NCBI GenBank assembly: GCA_037179385.1
Contig: CM074193.1
Coordinates: 38,472,846-38,536,845, forward strand
Origin: Holothuria scabra
Lineage: Eukaryota > Echinodermata > Holothuroidea > Aspidochirotida > Holothuriidae
Length of the DNA: 64,000 nt
Direction: 5' to 3'
The translations under genes and the position numbers were made by a program. The notes under the pieces were generated by a model that was given only the letters and a program-made list of their open reading frames with translations, did no database searches and was not told where the DNA came from. This document shows, piece by piece, positions 24,177 through 36,939 of this stretch (positions are counted from its first letter, which is position 1; every line of letters begins with the position of its first letter).

Positions 24177-24254
24177 CAGTAACAGTGGAATATTGAACAT
24201 TCATTAACAGTGGCATATTCCACCGTTACTGAATGTTCGATTAGGGATCCCATG
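24160..24254. repeat. Inverted repeat with internal duplication
   Basis: Arms of about 35-41 bp: ACATGGGATCGAACATTCAG then TAACAGTGGAATAT, and the reverse complement (ATATTCCACCGTTACTGAAT and onward) ending GATCCCATGT. Between them the block GAACATTCATTAACAGTGGC duplicates part of the left arm. The structure suggests a template-switch or foldback duplication at the head end of the adjacent SINE. Confidence 0.8.
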
Positions 24255-24821
24255 TATCTCCAAACCTTTGATACTGATCCACCAGCAGGTTGCACAATAT
24301 AAAAATTTGGGAAATGCTCACAGGAAATGCATCTTAGGTGGGTCAAAGTTCAAGTAGTACCTATACCTTCGCGGTTGTTGTCAACTTATGCGACATCTCG
24401 CATTTGCACACTTTCATTACCAGGGGATAAAAGACTTGCCAGAAGGGACTGGTGTAATTACGAGCATGCGTACAAAGGCAACGCATTTGTAAATGTTTAT
24501 TGATTTTGATCTCACCGGAAGTACCAATGCTTGTAAGTTGTTACGACTTCCCCAATCCCCTGCGATCGCGAAAAGGTCATCGGAAAGAAGAGCACTTCTT
24601 CGCAGCTGGTCGCAAAAGATCGAAAGATGAAATAGCTCAAAAGCCATGATTGCAAGATGTCGCAAAGTTTACAATAGATTTTATGCATGGACATCACCTC
24701 TTAGGTCATTTTGGAGGCATAATAATGTGTAAGTGACTGCAGCAATAATTTTATGTAGGACATATTGAGCGATGGTCAGCTCCGTGCCGCAGTTAAAGCA
24801 CTTGTCGAACGTGTGTAGAAT

Positions 24822-24944
24822 CGACCGACCGACCGAATAACGAACGAACGAACCGACCGACCAACCAACCGACCGACCGACCAACCGACCAACTAACCAA
24901 GAATACCAAGTAACCGATCGACCGACCGACGGACTGACTCACTA

Positions 24945-24978
<34 letters not shown>

Positions 24979-24980
24979 TA
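24822..24980. repeat. (GACC)n/(GACT)n microsatellite
   Basis: Tetranucleotide tract of CGAC, AACC and GACT units with variant units. The minus-strand frames of VGRS/VSQS repeats across it come only from the simple sequence and are not a gene. Confidence 0.93.
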
Positions 24981-26174
24981 CATAAGGTGACACTTGAAGG
25001 CTTCACATTAAATGACTCTTCACGTCGTGAGCGGAGTTTTCAGGTAGAGAAGATAACGTCGGTGTAATGGACACAAAGTTTTGGTTTCTTCGAGTTTAAC
25101 TATCTAGAAAGTTACTTGTGTTTAACGCTTTGCATTTATCATAAAATAAGATTTTGCTGTGATACAACGTGCGATTAATGTTTTAAATTAATTATTTCCC
25201 ACCTCCATTGTAAGGTTTTGGTAGTACTTAGTTGATCCGTAGACATGCCGAATTCCATACTTGTCACAACGATCCATGAAATGAATTTCGTCATTTGTTG
25301 AGAAAGGTCCAGGGTATACAAATAGAAGTGAGTGTGTATGTCTAACATATACTCCAGAAAGAAAAACCTCCTGGGTAAACAGAGATGGGCATACAAAGCC
25401 CTTGATAATGCACGCTGAAAGGGTCAAAGGGCAAACATTCGCGCCATACTAATTCCAAAACAAAAGCGGCGCAACTCTCACAATTTCCCTTTTGCCCCCC
25501 TTCTTTTAGTTTCCATCATACTTCAGAACATGTATGAATATTCAGGTAAATTCAAGCGAGAACCCCTTGAAAATTTTACAACTGAGTGAAACCAAACTGA
25601 AAAAACTATTATCATGATGACCCTTACGAGCTTTTCATGAAATATGATAGTCTACTAAAGTAATCCAATTTGAAGTGATATCGATTTCCCTTTCAAACAC
25701 CAAGTTATGTAGAAGGGTTCAGTCCGAATTATAGCATTGGCCACGGAAATTGTATCTGGACCTGCATATTACATCTGGATAGTGCACCATCCTGATGTAC
25801 TGCTGCAATGTGCCCGTCCAGTATGAGTTGCTTGACCCTTGAATGAAAAGACCTTTTTTAAAAAGACTACGAAGCACTTTGTAATATCATTAGACTAAAA
25901 TAAAACAACCCCGAGTAAAATGAGGTAGCAGCTAGGCTAAGATTTCATCCAAATATTCAACACTTCCAATACCAAATCTCGGTCGTGAAAGTAATTAGCT
26001 AAGACAGCGTGATGAATTTCATGCATTTACAAGACCCGCAGAATTCATTCCTTTAAGTGGATCTGGAATTTTCAAGCCTGGTTGCTGTGTATTTGAACTT
26101 AGTTGCTTTGGGGAATAATTTGGACAATTTATATTTTAGTCCGTTGTCCAGTTCTAGCTTGAAATTGTCGACGT

Positions 26175-26637
26175 ATGGTGAAAGACAGTGGTAAAGAAAT
26201 AACGTACCGTATAAAGGTGATATTACGGGAAACATACACGCTTAGGCCGACAGAATTTACTCTGTACAATGCAACTGAAAGAGACGCTACGAGAATGTTA
26301 CCTTCATTTCAACTTGGTGTGTCGTTAAACTGGCTCCTCTTTTACAGCTTTGTGTATGGAGTTATTTTTATTGGATCGGTGGTAGGAAACCAGTTAGTCA
26401 TATGGTCATTTATAATTGAAAAAAAAAAACTTCAACATCGACCAACAAATTTCTTCATTGTAAGTTTAGCTGTGGCTGACTTTCTTACTGAATTAATAGC
26501 AATGCCCCTGGGTGTAGTAGCGAGATTATTCACGGGGACTAAAGTGTGTCTTGCATCAGTAAGATCTTTCTACTACATATCAACTTTGTCTTTTGTTCTG
26601 TTACTATTTGTCATTTGCTGTTGATCACCATTGACAG
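26175..26637 (+). pseudogene. Class A orphan GPCR-3, exon 1, frameshifted in TM3
   Basis: Paralog of GPCR-1 and GPCR-2. Visible are an N-terminus from the ATG at 26175 with an NAT glycosylation site, TM1 GNQLVIW, TM2 LAVAD and Cys 3.25 in KVCLA. ICL1 reads EKKKLQHRPTN, two residues longer than the paralogs, inside an A10 run. In TM3 the frame breaks at the T4 run 26591-26594. The paralogs have exactly 31 residues from Cys 3.25 to the DRY Arg, and here the same count is reached only if one T is missing. The downstream frame reads CSVTICHLLLITIDR to a GTAAG donor at 26638. The lesion could be real or a homopolymer assembly error. The gene is also broken in exon 2. Confidence 0.85.
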
Positions 26638-28539
26638 GTAAGATACAAATCATTGCTATATCCGAGTAGCGAATGATATTTAGTCAGTAAATGACATTAA
26701 ACATGCAGATATTGTAGTGACTGTACGTATGACCATCTTTTCCTGAACACTTCACATGGGTAGGAGGTCATTTTAGTGTTCAGGAATACAAAAAGGAGCT
26801 TCATATGGGACCGTTCATGTTGGATTAACACTCAGGCTCAGCTGTAAAATGAAAGGTTGAGCACAGGAATCCCAGCGACCAGTATCACCGTAAAGTAACG
26901 AAAATCTTTTGTAACAGTGTGTCTGTATATGTTCAAAGTTAGGAAGGGCTATTTGGTCGTCCCGAAATCTGTCGAGGAGGCGGTAAAATCAATTTTGTGG
27001 ACAACATCCCTCCAAATGCATATTCCATATAACCATCTTATGAGACTCAAAGAACGAAATTCCACATCATTTGCATTATCAGGGTCTTGAAGACAAAGGG
27101 CAGGCAATTGTTCTCTTCTTATTTGGTACGGATCGTTACATCTTAAAGATTATATGAAATTTGGAAAATGAAGGACAACGTTGTTAACGAATATCATGAA
27201 AATCAACTGAAATGAATGGAAACTGGGGTCCTAAAAACTACCCTTTGTCGAATTTCTGGTAGTGCTAAAAACTGAAAAATGTCAGACTACATTGACAAAT
27301 ATTTAGGCCAATGGTGAAAGAAGGAATAAGCTTTTATGAAAGTGTCAAAATGTTATTTTTGTATCTGTTCAGTGTACATCCGATGGGTTTTCGTCAAAAA
27401 TAGTACATACTGCCATTGTTTGCTCAGCATAAAACAATGGGTTGAAAAAAAAAAACAAGTCAGAGACTGGTTCAACTTACGCAAGTTGGTTAGAAACTGA
27501 GTAGAAAAACAAACTCCATCTTACTTACTTTCCGATGAGTTTAAGTAGCTCATTCAATCTGCTTTCATGAGAAAATTCCTCCCCTTGAATCTGAGGTCAT
27601 GACTTGGCCGATAGCGTTATCATGACTTGGCCGATATTTTTTGCGATTGAAAACCACAAATAACCAATTGACCTTGAGATTGCCATCAGGTGTTCACAGC
27701 CCAAACAATGACTAGGGCTGTACGTCACTGCTGGTCATATCAAACAATAATGGTAGATGGTTATTATTAACACGTTTTTCGTTTTTTAATCATGTAGTAC
27801 GATACCTATTCGATATGTTTTTTGTCCCAAATATCAGTAATTTGACAGGTTTGTTCAGAAATTTTTGATTTTATTACCGCATTTTTTAACTTCATCTTTG
27901 TGCATAACTTTGCTAAATCTGAGTCGAATTTCATGGTTCGAAGTTCATTTGATAACTAATTTTTACCACTGAATTCGATTCAAGTTGTAACATGGTTATA
28001 CATGAGAAAAGAAAAATAATCCTTAAGAATCTTTTGAGGGTGGATGCCCAGTGTTTCAAGGTTAACCTCAAAAATTAGTCGTTTCACTGCTAGATCCGGA
28101 AATCAAGGTCAAAGTAAAAAATTTCCACCGTTCAGGGTACGGGATTCTCTAACGTAAATCTATTTAAAACAGATTTTGGATTTTGAATTTAATAACATTA
28201 CACCCCAGCCATTCATCTTTGTCCCGGAAAGTCCCAATAGATCTTCATAAGGGTCAATGGTCCAAAGACATAAGAAGACCGTTTTGCCTCATGCTGAAAA
28301 GCCAAACCTTTTCCTGTACGCTCCGCAACAACTAATGGTGGCGCTCCGCTAAGACAGTCTTCCTACTGGAGATCAGCCATCCATATTTATCCATTCAGCC
28401 AAAACTGACCTACCCCTTCCTGGCAAATCAAGGATCCGCCACAGGTTACCACAGGCGGTGGAAGATGTTTTTTTATTGGGGGCTACAAGTTTTCGGAAGC
28501 CGACATAATGGATACTTTTGTAGGGGGGAGGGATGGAGT

Positions 28540-29790
28540 TTACTATTTAAGTGTAGCGCCACCATCAGTTGGCGAGGAACGTACAAAGAAAATTTTGGAT
28601 TTTAAGAACTCCCAGATGGCTGAAATTGGCATTTGTCAGGTTGAAGTGTTTTTAATTCTGGTGAGAAAATTTGTGATTTTTCTCAGATTCAATCACACTT
28701 TTGAGATACTGATTAGCTCAGTTCAATACTCCACTAGACTTTGTATCCTAGGATCGCAAATCCGGAATCCTGCTGAATATTGCAAGCAGCTGTTCCAGTG
28801 CACGCCTGAGTAAGGTATTTCCAAAGGCGTAGGGGAGCATTCCAGTTTCGGGAGAGACGATTTTTGCCCGCTACTACCACTAGTTGGCGGGGAGCGTCTC
28901 AAAATTTTGAAAATTCGTACCTCTCAGAGAGTCGAAAATGACATTTCCCAAGCTTATAAACGGGATCCAAGCAGTCTCTTTTATTCAATTCCAGTAAAAC
29001 GTTCATTCCAAACTAAAATTCAGCCAGAAGGACTAAGCGGTGCGCCACCATTGTTGGCGCCAACATTGATTGTCGAGAAGCGTACAAAATTTTTTGAAAT
29101 ATCCCACCCCTCAGGCAATTGAAAATTTCCCGGGCTTATATGGGGATCTAAGAAGTCGCTATTTTGAGTTTCTCCTTGTAAAAAAAGGTTCACTTGAAAC
29201 TTAAATTCTGCTATGAAGGGGTCTAAGTGGAGCACCACCATAAGTTGGGGCGAAACGCACAGGGAATTTTGAAAAATCTGACCCGTCCTTCAGGCCGTCA
29301 AAAATGTCATTTTCTATGCTTATAGGGGGTCTTAGGAGTCGCTATTTCGACGTTCTGTTTGCAAAAAAGTTCCTTTGAAACTAAATTCTGCTAGGAAGGC
29401 TATCGACGCGTAGTTTCACTACTTGTTGGTGCGGGGCTGAATTGAAAATTTTGAAAAACCGAACCCCTGAGACAGTCAAAAATGACATTTCCCAAGGCTT
29501 GTTGGGGGATTTAAGCAGTGGCTATTTGATCAGAAAATAATCAGATAAAATGTAACACTACCAATCGATGAAATAGTCCCGCATATTTTCGGGGAAAGTA
29601 CAAAACGGAATTGAAAACATTTTACTCTATTGCAACTCTTTGGTAAATTCAATATATATTGAAAACATTGTGCGCTCGAACTTACGTCTAAACATGATTT
29701 CACTTTTGAAAAAAGGAAGCCTATGGGGATCTTAGAAGTCGCTATTTTGATTAGAAGAATCGGATAAAATGTTCCACAACCATTGGATGA
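28540..29790 (+). repeat. Degenerate tandem array, ~165-190-bp period
   Basis: A landmark like GCGCCACCATCAGTTGGCG recurs near 28555, 28876, 29040, 29231 and 29412. Each time it is followed by AAAATTTTGAAAA-type text, a CAGTCAAAAATGACATTTCCC-like block in diverged form and a GATTTAAGCAGTCGCTATTT-like block. Later, more decayed units appear near 29555 and 29775. This looks like an old satellite-like expansion. Open frames across it are not conserved between units, so it is non-coding. Confidence 0.65.
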
Positions 29791-30390
29791 AATGAAGGAA
29801 ATGATTTTTCTCCTATAAGTAACACTTAGTGACAGAATTTGACGTCAAAAGGTGTGTTTAAATGCATTTTCACGCAGACTTATAGGAAGACAGCCTCACA
29901 CCGCATGATTAAAGTATCGAAAAACAAATTACCCGATTTGCATAACCATTGTCCGTATTTGGCTCTAGAGCAGGATAGATGGCAAACTTTTGGGCACCAG
30001 AACACCATTCTTTCAATCCGTTGAATTAATTTGGCAATTGAAAACATCCCAGCATTTTTTTAAACCTTTGCCTGTGTATTTGACCATTTCGGGCAATTGT
30101 TGCAAGACTACAGTATGAATGTGGGATGATGAAAATCCCTTTCTCACATTCTACCCAAATGTGTCTCAGATCTTTTTTATTTTCCATGAAAACTGTACCT
30201 TAAATATAGTCTCTTCTGTTTTTCGGCAGAGACTGGAAGCTTTTAAATTAATTGGCCATTTCGGGTATTGTGTTACACAAGTTTCAAAAACAGGCTCAAG
30301 AATAGTTGTTTCTTTTAAGCCACGGGATTCTCAAAGGTGTCGCGATTTTTAAATTTCTTTAATTTTTCGTAACTTTGTTACCCTTACTAT

Positions 30391-30815
30391 TGTAACGTGA
30401 CACTTGTGCAGGGCAAAGATGACACATGACACAGCGTATTTAACGTGTACTCATGAATCACTTTATTTGTCTTAGCAAACCAAGAAACTCCTTGAGTTCA
30501 AACCTAGGGAGATCAACAGAGCTGTTCCCCCTCAAAAACAGGTCATAAAAATAGCATGGATGAAGCTTAAATATTACAAAGTGCAAGCATACCTGTATAA
30601 CAGAAAGAGTTATCTAATTGTTACTCGGCCATTTAGAAACAATACTCAGCAGAACTTTCAGTGAAGAAAGGTGATGCAATTTCCAATCAAAATGCGATAC
30701 AACAACAATCATAAGAAGCACTGGAATTATTTAAATGACAATAAAGGTGAATCTGACCCTGTATGTAATATGAATATTCATGAAATACCAAACATTAAAG
30801 GGTAACTCCGTTTCA
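30391..30815 (-). repeat. 3' LTR of the gypsy element
   Basis: 425 bp; in sense orientation it begins TGAAACGGAG and ends ACGTTACA (TG...CA). It matches the copy at 36940-37364 with no difference seen. Sense-strand AATAAAG-like text within the LTR could serve polyadenylation. Confidence 0.95.
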
Positions 30816-30819
30816 CTAT

Positions 30820-30828
30820 CCCCCTCTT
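30820..30828 (-). promoter_or_regulatory. Polypurine tract (plus-strand primer)
   Basis: In sense orientation AAGAGGGGG followed by ATAG lies directly before the 3' LTR, the standard position for the polypurine tract that primes second-strand DNA synthesis. Confidence 0.7.
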
Positions 30829-31553
30829 AGAATGAACTCGCCTCGAGTTCTTACTAGGCAAACATTATTATTGGAGCATGTTTACACATTTCAAAATGAA
30901 TAATAAAAGCTGTCTACATCTACATTACAGTAACGCTATTTACATCTATGTACAAGTTTCTAACATGAGAATTTAACACATCATGTCATATGAGTAATTT
31001 CACCAGCAATCCCTTACATGAATACATGAGTTGCACATTGTCATGTTGCAGAAAACTAGACATTCAATACTCAAAAGTTAAACAATAGATGACATATCAA
31101 TCAAATGAGGTAAAGTGAAATCATACAAGTAGCCGTTTCAACATGCTGCTTAAGTTCACATAAAAATCATCATTTTCTTTAGACATCATGGAATATTGAA
31201 AGAGAATAGGAAAATACATAATACATACATCAAATATATCAAATGAAATAAAAGGTTCTTGTCGTTGGTAGGTCCTTGGTCCATCTTGACGCGAGTATAC
31301 TGTAGATTTTCTGGTACCTAGCTATACAGTAACGCGAGTCCCTAAAATAACTAATTCTTGACGCGATTACTAAACAAACCTAAACAAGAGGCCTCAATTT
31401 ATAAACCGACGCGAAACCTAACTAACTAATTGGAGGACACCTACGTCATCGTCACTTCTGGGTTGGATTGGTAGGCAAAATCCAGGCAACTATGTGGCAG
31501 CGTTTGACCTTGCCCAAGGGCCTTCACCATGCACACATAGCCAGGTAGACATC

Positions 31554-34307
31554 TCAATTGTACAGCAGGGGTTGACCATACCGATCAACCGGTCGTCGAG
31601 TTCTCCGAGGTCGGGATGTGGAATTGTCCCCATCTGTTTCATTGTGGTTGGGTGTGGTCACATCAGGATCAGTAGATGGTAACTGGGGGACATTATCAGA
31701 TGAAGTTGACGGGGAAGGGGAGTTATTGGGGACGATGGCATCTGGAAGACTCGCACCAGCTGAGGAAGGATGTCCTTCCGGTGAAAGCGTGTCAGATGGT
31801 GGTGACTGAGTGAATGACGACACATCAGGAACTTCTTTGGGGTTCTTGGTTTTCCTGACACTCCAGGTCGGTGGGTTGTTCCCTTCATACGGCAACAGTT
31901 TGTTGTGGTGTACAATTCGTTGCTTGGCCTGGGGACCCATCTGAATACGGTAAGTGACATCCGTGATTTTTGTCACTATCTTTCCTGGTCCTGTCCAATG
32001 TCGTTCCAGCTTCGGGGAAAGACCCTTCTTCCTTCTTGGTGCATATAGCCAGATATTGTCACCCTCTGCAAAATTATGTTGTTTTGTTGACCGGTTATAC
32101 GTTTTCTGTTTCCAATTGTCCGTCATGCTGAGGTGTTCTCGGGCTGAAGCATGAACACATTCAAGTTTGTCGTGCAGCTCTGCCACAAATTCGGAGGGTG
32201 AAGTGGTTGAAGTTTCTTCTGGTCTGGGGGCTATCAATGACATCGGTAGAGTTGCATGCCTGCCCATGAATAATTCAAAGGGGGAGTGTCCTGTTGATTC
32301 ATGGACCGCTGACCTATAGCTCATCATTACGAAGGGAAGCCATTCGTCCCAATCTTTCTGGTCAGGAGACACAACTAGAGATAACATAGCCTCTAGTGTC
32401 CGATTGAACCGTTCAATCATTCCGTCTGACTGGGGGTAGTATGGTGTTGTTCGGGTCTTGTTGATATCCAGCAGCTTACAAAGTTCTTGAAATAGCTTCG
32501 CTTCAAATTGACGCCCTTGGTCAGTGTGGATCTCTTCTGGGATACCATAACGGCAGATGAATTCTTCAACAAGCAACTTAGCCACAGTGGTAGCCTCCTG
32601 ATTTGGCAATGGATATGCCTCCTTCCACTTGGTAAAGTAATCACCTATGACCAGTATGTATTGGTTTCCTCTATCAGTCTTGGGTAATGGACCCATGATG
32701 TCAATGGCACATCTCTGCAGCGGCGCACCTGGTGTATACTTTTTGAAATCGGCCTTGGCCCCCTTTTGTGGACCTTTCCTGGCAGCACACAAATCACATT
32801 CCTTGCACCATTTTACAATATCTCGGCGGTAGCCACTCCAGTAAAATTTTTCCCTCAGTCGTTCTATGGTTTTTCTCGAGTTAAAGTGTCCTGCCAACCT
32901 GTGGTCATGGGCCAGTTGGAGGATTTTCTTTTGTAGTCCCTTTGGTATCACCAGTTGGAAAGCAAATTTCATTCCATCTGCAGACTCAAATTTTCGATGC
33001 AGGAGGCCATTCTTCACTTCAAGTTGTTTCCACTGAGTCCAATAGTTTTTAATTGTTGTGTTTTCCCCTGCTACTTCCTCCCATGGTGGTCTTTCTGCCC
33101 CTTCCTCTTTCTTCTTAAGAAAGGGTGATACATCTGGGTCATCAAGCTGAAGGGTTCGGATATCTTCTTTCCCAAGAGACTCATACCACTTCTGATCGGC
33201 CGGACTGGCTTCAGGATTAGGGAGTTGGTTGATCTGTGAGCAGGAATACTTGGACGGGTCAGAGGATTTGTACTTCGTTTCAATTCTCTCACACTGGGCA
33301 CAATCAGCACATGGCCTTCTAGAGAGGGCATCAGCATTTCCATGGAGACGTCCAGGTCTATGTCGTATTTCGTAGTCGTATGAACTCAGGGTCTCCAACC
33401 AACGAGCTACTTGTCCCTCTGTCCATTGGAAAGATGTCAACCATGTGAGGGCTCCATGATCAGTTCTTATGAGGAACTTCCTTCCATAAAGGTAATGATG
33501 AAAGTGTTTGACCGATGCTACAATGGCCAGCAATTCTTTCCTTGTAGTACAGTAGTTCCTTTCTTGTTTGGAAAGAGTCCGACTGAAGTAGGCAATGACC
33601 CTTTCAACTCCATCTTGGACTTGCGACAGAACGCAACCAATCCCCACGTTACTGGCGTCTGTATCAATAATAAATGGGTCTCTCTCATTGGGGTAGGCCA
33701 AAATTGGGGTTGATGTTAATTTCTCCTTCAGTGTGTTAAAGGCCTCTTCACAGCTGTCTGACCAACAGTAATTGCTGTCCTTCTCCGTCAAACGGTGCAA
33801 GGGTTTTGCAATCGTAGAAAAATCTTTCACAAACTTCCTGTAGTAAGTACAAAGGCCAAGGAACTTCCGTACTTCTGTTGCAGATCTGGGTGTTAGCCAC
33901 TCCTTGATGTCCTTCACCTTATGTGGGTCCGTTGATATTCCTTGACTTGAGACTATATGACCTAGGTAGGCAACTTCAGTTTGGAATAGGGAACATTTCC
34001 TTGGGTTAAGTTTAAGACCTGCCTCTGTAAGTCGCTTAAATATTTCTTCTAACCTCTGGGTCTCTTCTCCTATTGTTCGGCCATACACAATTACGTCATC
34101 TAGGTAGAGAAGACATGTCTGCCAATGAAGGCCCCTCAGAATTTGCTCCATTAGCCTTTCAAAGGTCGCGGGTGCGTTGCACAGGCCAAAGGGTAAAACT
34201 TCGAACTCATACAGGCCGCTGGCTGTGGTGAAGGCCGTCTTCTTCCGGTCCTGGGGTCCATTTCTACCTGCCAATAGCCACTCTGTAGATCCAGTGTTGA
34301 GAACCAC
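31554..34307 (-). CDS. pol: Gypsy pol, downstream frame: RT C-terminus, RNase H, integrase
   Basis: 917 codons of open frame; true pol sequence starts near the frameshift at about 34255. In order: RT with [18 protein letters not shown] and the catalytic YLDD ([11 protein letters not shown]), RNase H with [13 protein letters not shown], the integrase HHCC zinc domain (H...H then CKECDLC), the DDE core (Asp in CAIDIMG, Asp in HTDQG, Glu in GMIERFNRT) and a C-terminal GPGKIV module. No chromodomain was recognised. The tail is Pro/Ser-rich and ends RYGQPLLYN. This part carries no stop, consistent with a young copy. Confidence 0.93.
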   Translation of the reverse strand: MVLNTGSTEWLLAGRNGPQDRKKTAFTTASGLYEFEVLPFGLCNAPATFERLMEQILRGLHWQTCLLYLDDVIVYGRTIGEETQRLEEIFKRLTEAGLKLNPRKCSLFQTEVAYLGHIVSSQGISTDPHKVKDIKEWLTPRSATEVRKFLGLCTYYRKFVKDFSTIAKPLHRLTEKDSNYCWSDSCEEAFNTLKEKLTSTPILAYPNERDPFIIDTDASNVGIGCVLSQVQDGVERVIAYFSRTLSKQERNYCTTRKELLAIVASVKHFHHYLYGRKFLIRTDHGALTWLTSFQWTEGQVARWLETLSSYDYEIRHRPGRLHGNADALSRRPCADCAQCERIETKYKSSDPSKYSCSQINQLPNPEASPADQKWYESLGKEDIRTLQLDDPDVSPFLKKKEEGAERPPWEEVAGENTTIKNYWTQWKQLEVKNGLLHRKFESADGMKFAFQLVIPKGLQKKILQLAHDHRLAGHFNSRKTIERLREKFYWSGYRRDIVKWCKECDLCAARKGPQKGAKADFKKYTPGAPLQRCAIDIMGPLPKTDRGNQYILVIGDYFTKWKEAYPLPNQEATTVAKLLVEEFICRYGIPEEIHTDQGRQFEAKLFQELCKLLDINKTRTTPYYPQSDGMIERFNRTLEAMLSLVVSPDQKDWDEWLPFVMMSYRSAVHESTGHSPFELFMGRHATLPMSLIAPRPEETSTTSPSEFVAELHDKLECVHASAREHLSMTDNWKQKTYNRSTKQHNFAEGDNIWLYAPRRKKGLSPKLERHWTGPGKIVTKITDVTYRIQMGPQAKQRIVHHNKLLPYEGNNPPTWSVRKTKNPKEVPDVSSFTQSPPSDTLSPEGHPSSAGASLPDAIVPNNSPSPSTSSDNVPQLPSTDPDVTTPNHNETDGDNSTSRPRRTRRPVDRYGQPLLYN

Positions 34308-35503
34308 TTAGCACCCGATAAGGCATCCAGGGAGTCATCTATCCTGGGGAGGGGATACGAGTCCTTCACAGTCACTTCATTTAATTTTCTGTAATCTACA
34401 CAGAAGCGGGTGGTGCCATCCTTTTTCTTGACCAAAACAATAGGCGATGCCCAGGGGCTAGAAGAGTGACGTATTATTCCGTGGTCCAGCATTCTGTCTA
34501 CTTCTTTTCTTTCCTCTGCCCTTTGGTGTAATGGAAGTCTCCGAGCTGCTTGTTTTATCGGCTGGGCAGAACCAGTGTCAATTTTGTGTTTGACCAGAGT
34601 TGACCTCCCTATGTCTGTAGGTGACCTCGAGAAAACATGCTGGAATCTGCATAGCAAGTCAGCCACTGTTTTCCTGTCATCTTCTTTTAGGAGGTGACAA
34701 CTCCTGTCATATAGGTCCATTAGGTGCTGAGGTACTTCCCCTTCATCAGGGTTACTCTTCCCAGGGTTACTCTTGGCATGGTTGGTTTCACTGTCGTTTA
34801 CTGTTATATTCCATGTCTGTTTGTCGACATACTCCACTGGAACACAGTCTCCTACGGTTGACCCTTTGTAAATAGTCCTTGGCTCGTCGGTAAGGTTCAT
34901 CAGCCGTATGGGAATTTTGCCACCATAAGGGTCCACTAGGGCCCTTGCAACCAACACACTGTGTTTGTTCATGAAATAATTGGACATCTCCACCATGGCT
35001 AGCCAATGCTCATTTTGATTTCCTCTTACGATCCCTGTTGCCATGACTTCACTTCTAGGAGGCAGCACAGTATTTTCGGCCATTTCAACCCGACAAGATG
35101 ACAGCCCAGCTTCATCTTCTGTACACGAAACTTTTTGCCCCTTAATACTGATAGTTCCCTCTCCTACACTTATGTGACAGTCAAACTTCTTCAGGAAATC
35201 ATTTCCAATTATTCCATCTCCAGCGATGGCAGCTACCCATATTTCATGCTGACAAACATGGCCCTGTACAGTTAGGTCAAACTTTGCTTTTCCAGTAAAC
35301 GGCAGTTCCGAACCATCTGCCAAAGTTGGTCCCATCAGCACTCTTTGTAATTCTGGGCGAGTGTTTTCTGGAAGCTTGGAGTAGACTTCTGGACTGATAA
35401 TAGTGATATTAGCCCCTGTATCCACCAAAAATTTGAGACTAACACCACATACACTTCCAGCTACATACATTCCAGACTTGTTTTCACTCCGTCCAGACAT
35501 CAC
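34251..35503 (-). CDS. pol: Gypsy pol, upstream frame: protease and RT N-terminus (frameshifted)
   Basis: Contains an aspartic protease with the [12 protein letters not shown] active site and, after a linker, the RT fingers/palm with [19 protein letters not shown] and the first catalytic Asp in [12 protein letters not shown]. The frame is open upstream of 35503 into the gag 3' end and is offset -1 from gag, fitting a -1 gag-pol frameshift. Around 34251-34256 the RT reading jumps frame at a run of four C (sense) where one more base would keep the conserved block continuous. This is a lesion or assembly error, not a programmed site. Confidence 0.9.
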
Positions 35504-35523
35504 AGAGGGCCGTGGGGTTCCAT

Positions 35524-36642
35524 TTACTGTCGGCTTTCGACCCTCAAAGTCGACACGTCCTCGTTTCCCTGCCCTGGGGTTGACGGTTCATTCTCAGGTG
35601 TCTGGGGGTCCCGGTTAGGACAATTCCTCGCCATATGTCCTGGTTGACCACATTTAAAACAATTCCCACTAAATTTCCCTCGTCCCTTGCCATTTGAAGT
35701 GGGCTTCTGGCTGGGTTGTCTCATCTCAGCCCTCAGTTCCTTGAATCCCTCCTTGATAGCTTCAAGGATAGCACTTGCTGATACACCCTGTTCTGTGGTA
35801 GGTTCCCTCACCATTGCTGCACGAAGGAGCTTCCTGTTTGCCCCCTTCTTTTGCTCTGCCATGGCAAATGCCTCCATCTCCACAGCAATAGTGGTGGCTT
35901 CCTGTAATGTATGTGGCCTGGTTTGAAAAACACGCCACCTAGTATCAGGGTCGGGTAGAGCATCAATAAAGTGGTCTTTCGCCAGAGCTTCCTGCATAGC
36001 TGCTGGCGCGTCCGGATACGCCCGAGCTACCTGCCTCTTTAAGTCCTGAGCCAGTTCTGGGAGGATTTCATCTACTCTCCTGACCCTGTTCCTGAGGAGA
36101 GCTTTGTGTAGTTCTGTCTGGTTTTCTGGCCCAAATCTCTGCTGTAGAGCTCTCACCAAAGCATAGTAGTCACGCCTGTCGTGGTCTGGCAAGTCCGCCA
36201 GTAGGGCCTGGGCTGGTCCACGCAAGTTGGCTGCTAATTGCATTGCCCTTAATGCAATATTCCATCCGTACAGGTCAGATATTATCTCGAACTGAACGAG
36301 ATAATCCTTCCATGGAGTAGAACCATCGTAAGTAGGGGCTCTGGCTGATGTAGTTGCTGGCATCCAGCCTTGTTGGTGGGGTTGATAGTTGTACCTCTCC
36401 TGTCTTCCAGGTCTATGACCTGCAGGTATGTCCTCTTCAAATGGGTTGTAATTTCCCAACGGTTGGGGCTGGTTATCTTCTTCCACAAAAGGGTTAAAAC
36501 TGCGCCGACCCTCTGAGGCTCTGGGGTTGAAACTGCGTTGCCCTTCACTGCGTTGACCCTCCGAGGCTGCATCTGATCCATCCAAGTAGGAGCTCCGACA
36601 CTCGTCCACCAGTAGCCACTCTCCGGCGTTTGATCCAGCCAT
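35524..36642 (-). CDS. gag: Gypsy gag polyprotein
   Basis: 372 aa from the ATG at 36642. The N-terminal third is low complexity, with duplicated GQRSFNP-type units. The capsid-like middle includes [16 protein letters not shown] and [13 protein letters not shown], typical of the retrotransposon gag (UBN2/RVT-gag-like) fold. The C-terminus carries one CCHC zinc knuckle, [14 protein letters not shown], for RNA packaging. It ends at TAA; pol overlaps in the -1 frame. The frame is intact. Confidence 0.92.
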   Translation of the reverse strand: MAGSNAGEWLLVDECRSSYLDGSDAASEGQRSEGQRSFNPRASEGRRSFNPFVEEDNQPQPLGNYNPFEEDIPAGHRPGRQERYNYQPHQQGWMPATTSARAPTYDGSTPWKDYLVQFEIISDLYGWNIALRAMQLAANLRGPAQALLADLPDHDRRDYYALVRALQQRFGPENQTELHKALLRNRVRRVDEILPELAQDLKRQVARAYPDAPAAMQEALAKDHFIDALPDPDTRWRVFQTRPHTLQEATTIAVEMEAFAMAEQKKGANRKLLRAAMVREPTTEQGVSASAILEAIKEGFKELRAEMRQPSQKPTSNGKGRGKFSGNCFKCGQPGHMARNCPNRDPQTPENEPSTPGQGNEDVSTLRVESRQ

Positions 36643-36920
36643 AGTCCAACTCTCCTCTTCCTTCCAAGTCCAGTAGTAAAGACTGCAAACTCCTTCAGTT
36701 TGGGGTCAATGCACTTCTTCCTGAACTGCCTGCCTCTATCAGCGATGAGATTGTTCCGAGATACCAGTCTTCCTTCCAGTCTGCAGTTCTAGCTGTAAGC
36801 AAGCCGGCTAAGCCATGCAATTTGCTAACAGCAGTACCCTTCAAGGTTAAAACAGGCTGGCTAAGCCCTGCATTCTGTTTGCCCCAAGATAGGTACTCTT
36901 AAAACAGTGCAGGTGTCAAT

Positions 36921-36937
36921 CCTCACCGCTGCCACCA
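36921..36937 (-). promoter_or_regulatory. Primer-binding site of the gypsy element
   Basis: In sense orientation the 5' LTR ends ACGTTACA, two bases follow, then TGGTGGCAGCGGTGAGG. A TGG-starting segment here pairs with the CCA end of a tRNA primer. I did not assign the tRNA species. Confidence 0.7.
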
Positions 36938-36939
36938 AT

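Larger units (their letters stand above)
20469..26174. other. Gene-free interval between GPCR-2 and GPCR-3
   Basis: No convincing exon was seen. The interval holds a perfect 30-bp palindrome (21220-21249), a foldback element (21268-21893), tetranucleotide microsatellites (22633-22748 and 24822-24980), a SINE copy (24052-24176) and a hairpin (24160-24254). The GPCR-2 3' UTR starts here, but I did not identify a firm polyadenylation site. Confidence 0.55.

Noticed and set aside
24681..24993. Minus-strand frames of VGRSVGW/VSQSVSQ repeats
   Set aside because: Translation of a tetranucleotide microsatellite; no evidence of a protein.
34151..34307. Programmed frameshift between the two pol frames
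   Set aside because: It falls inside the RT palm, where no programmed shift is known for gypsy elements, and one missing base explains it.
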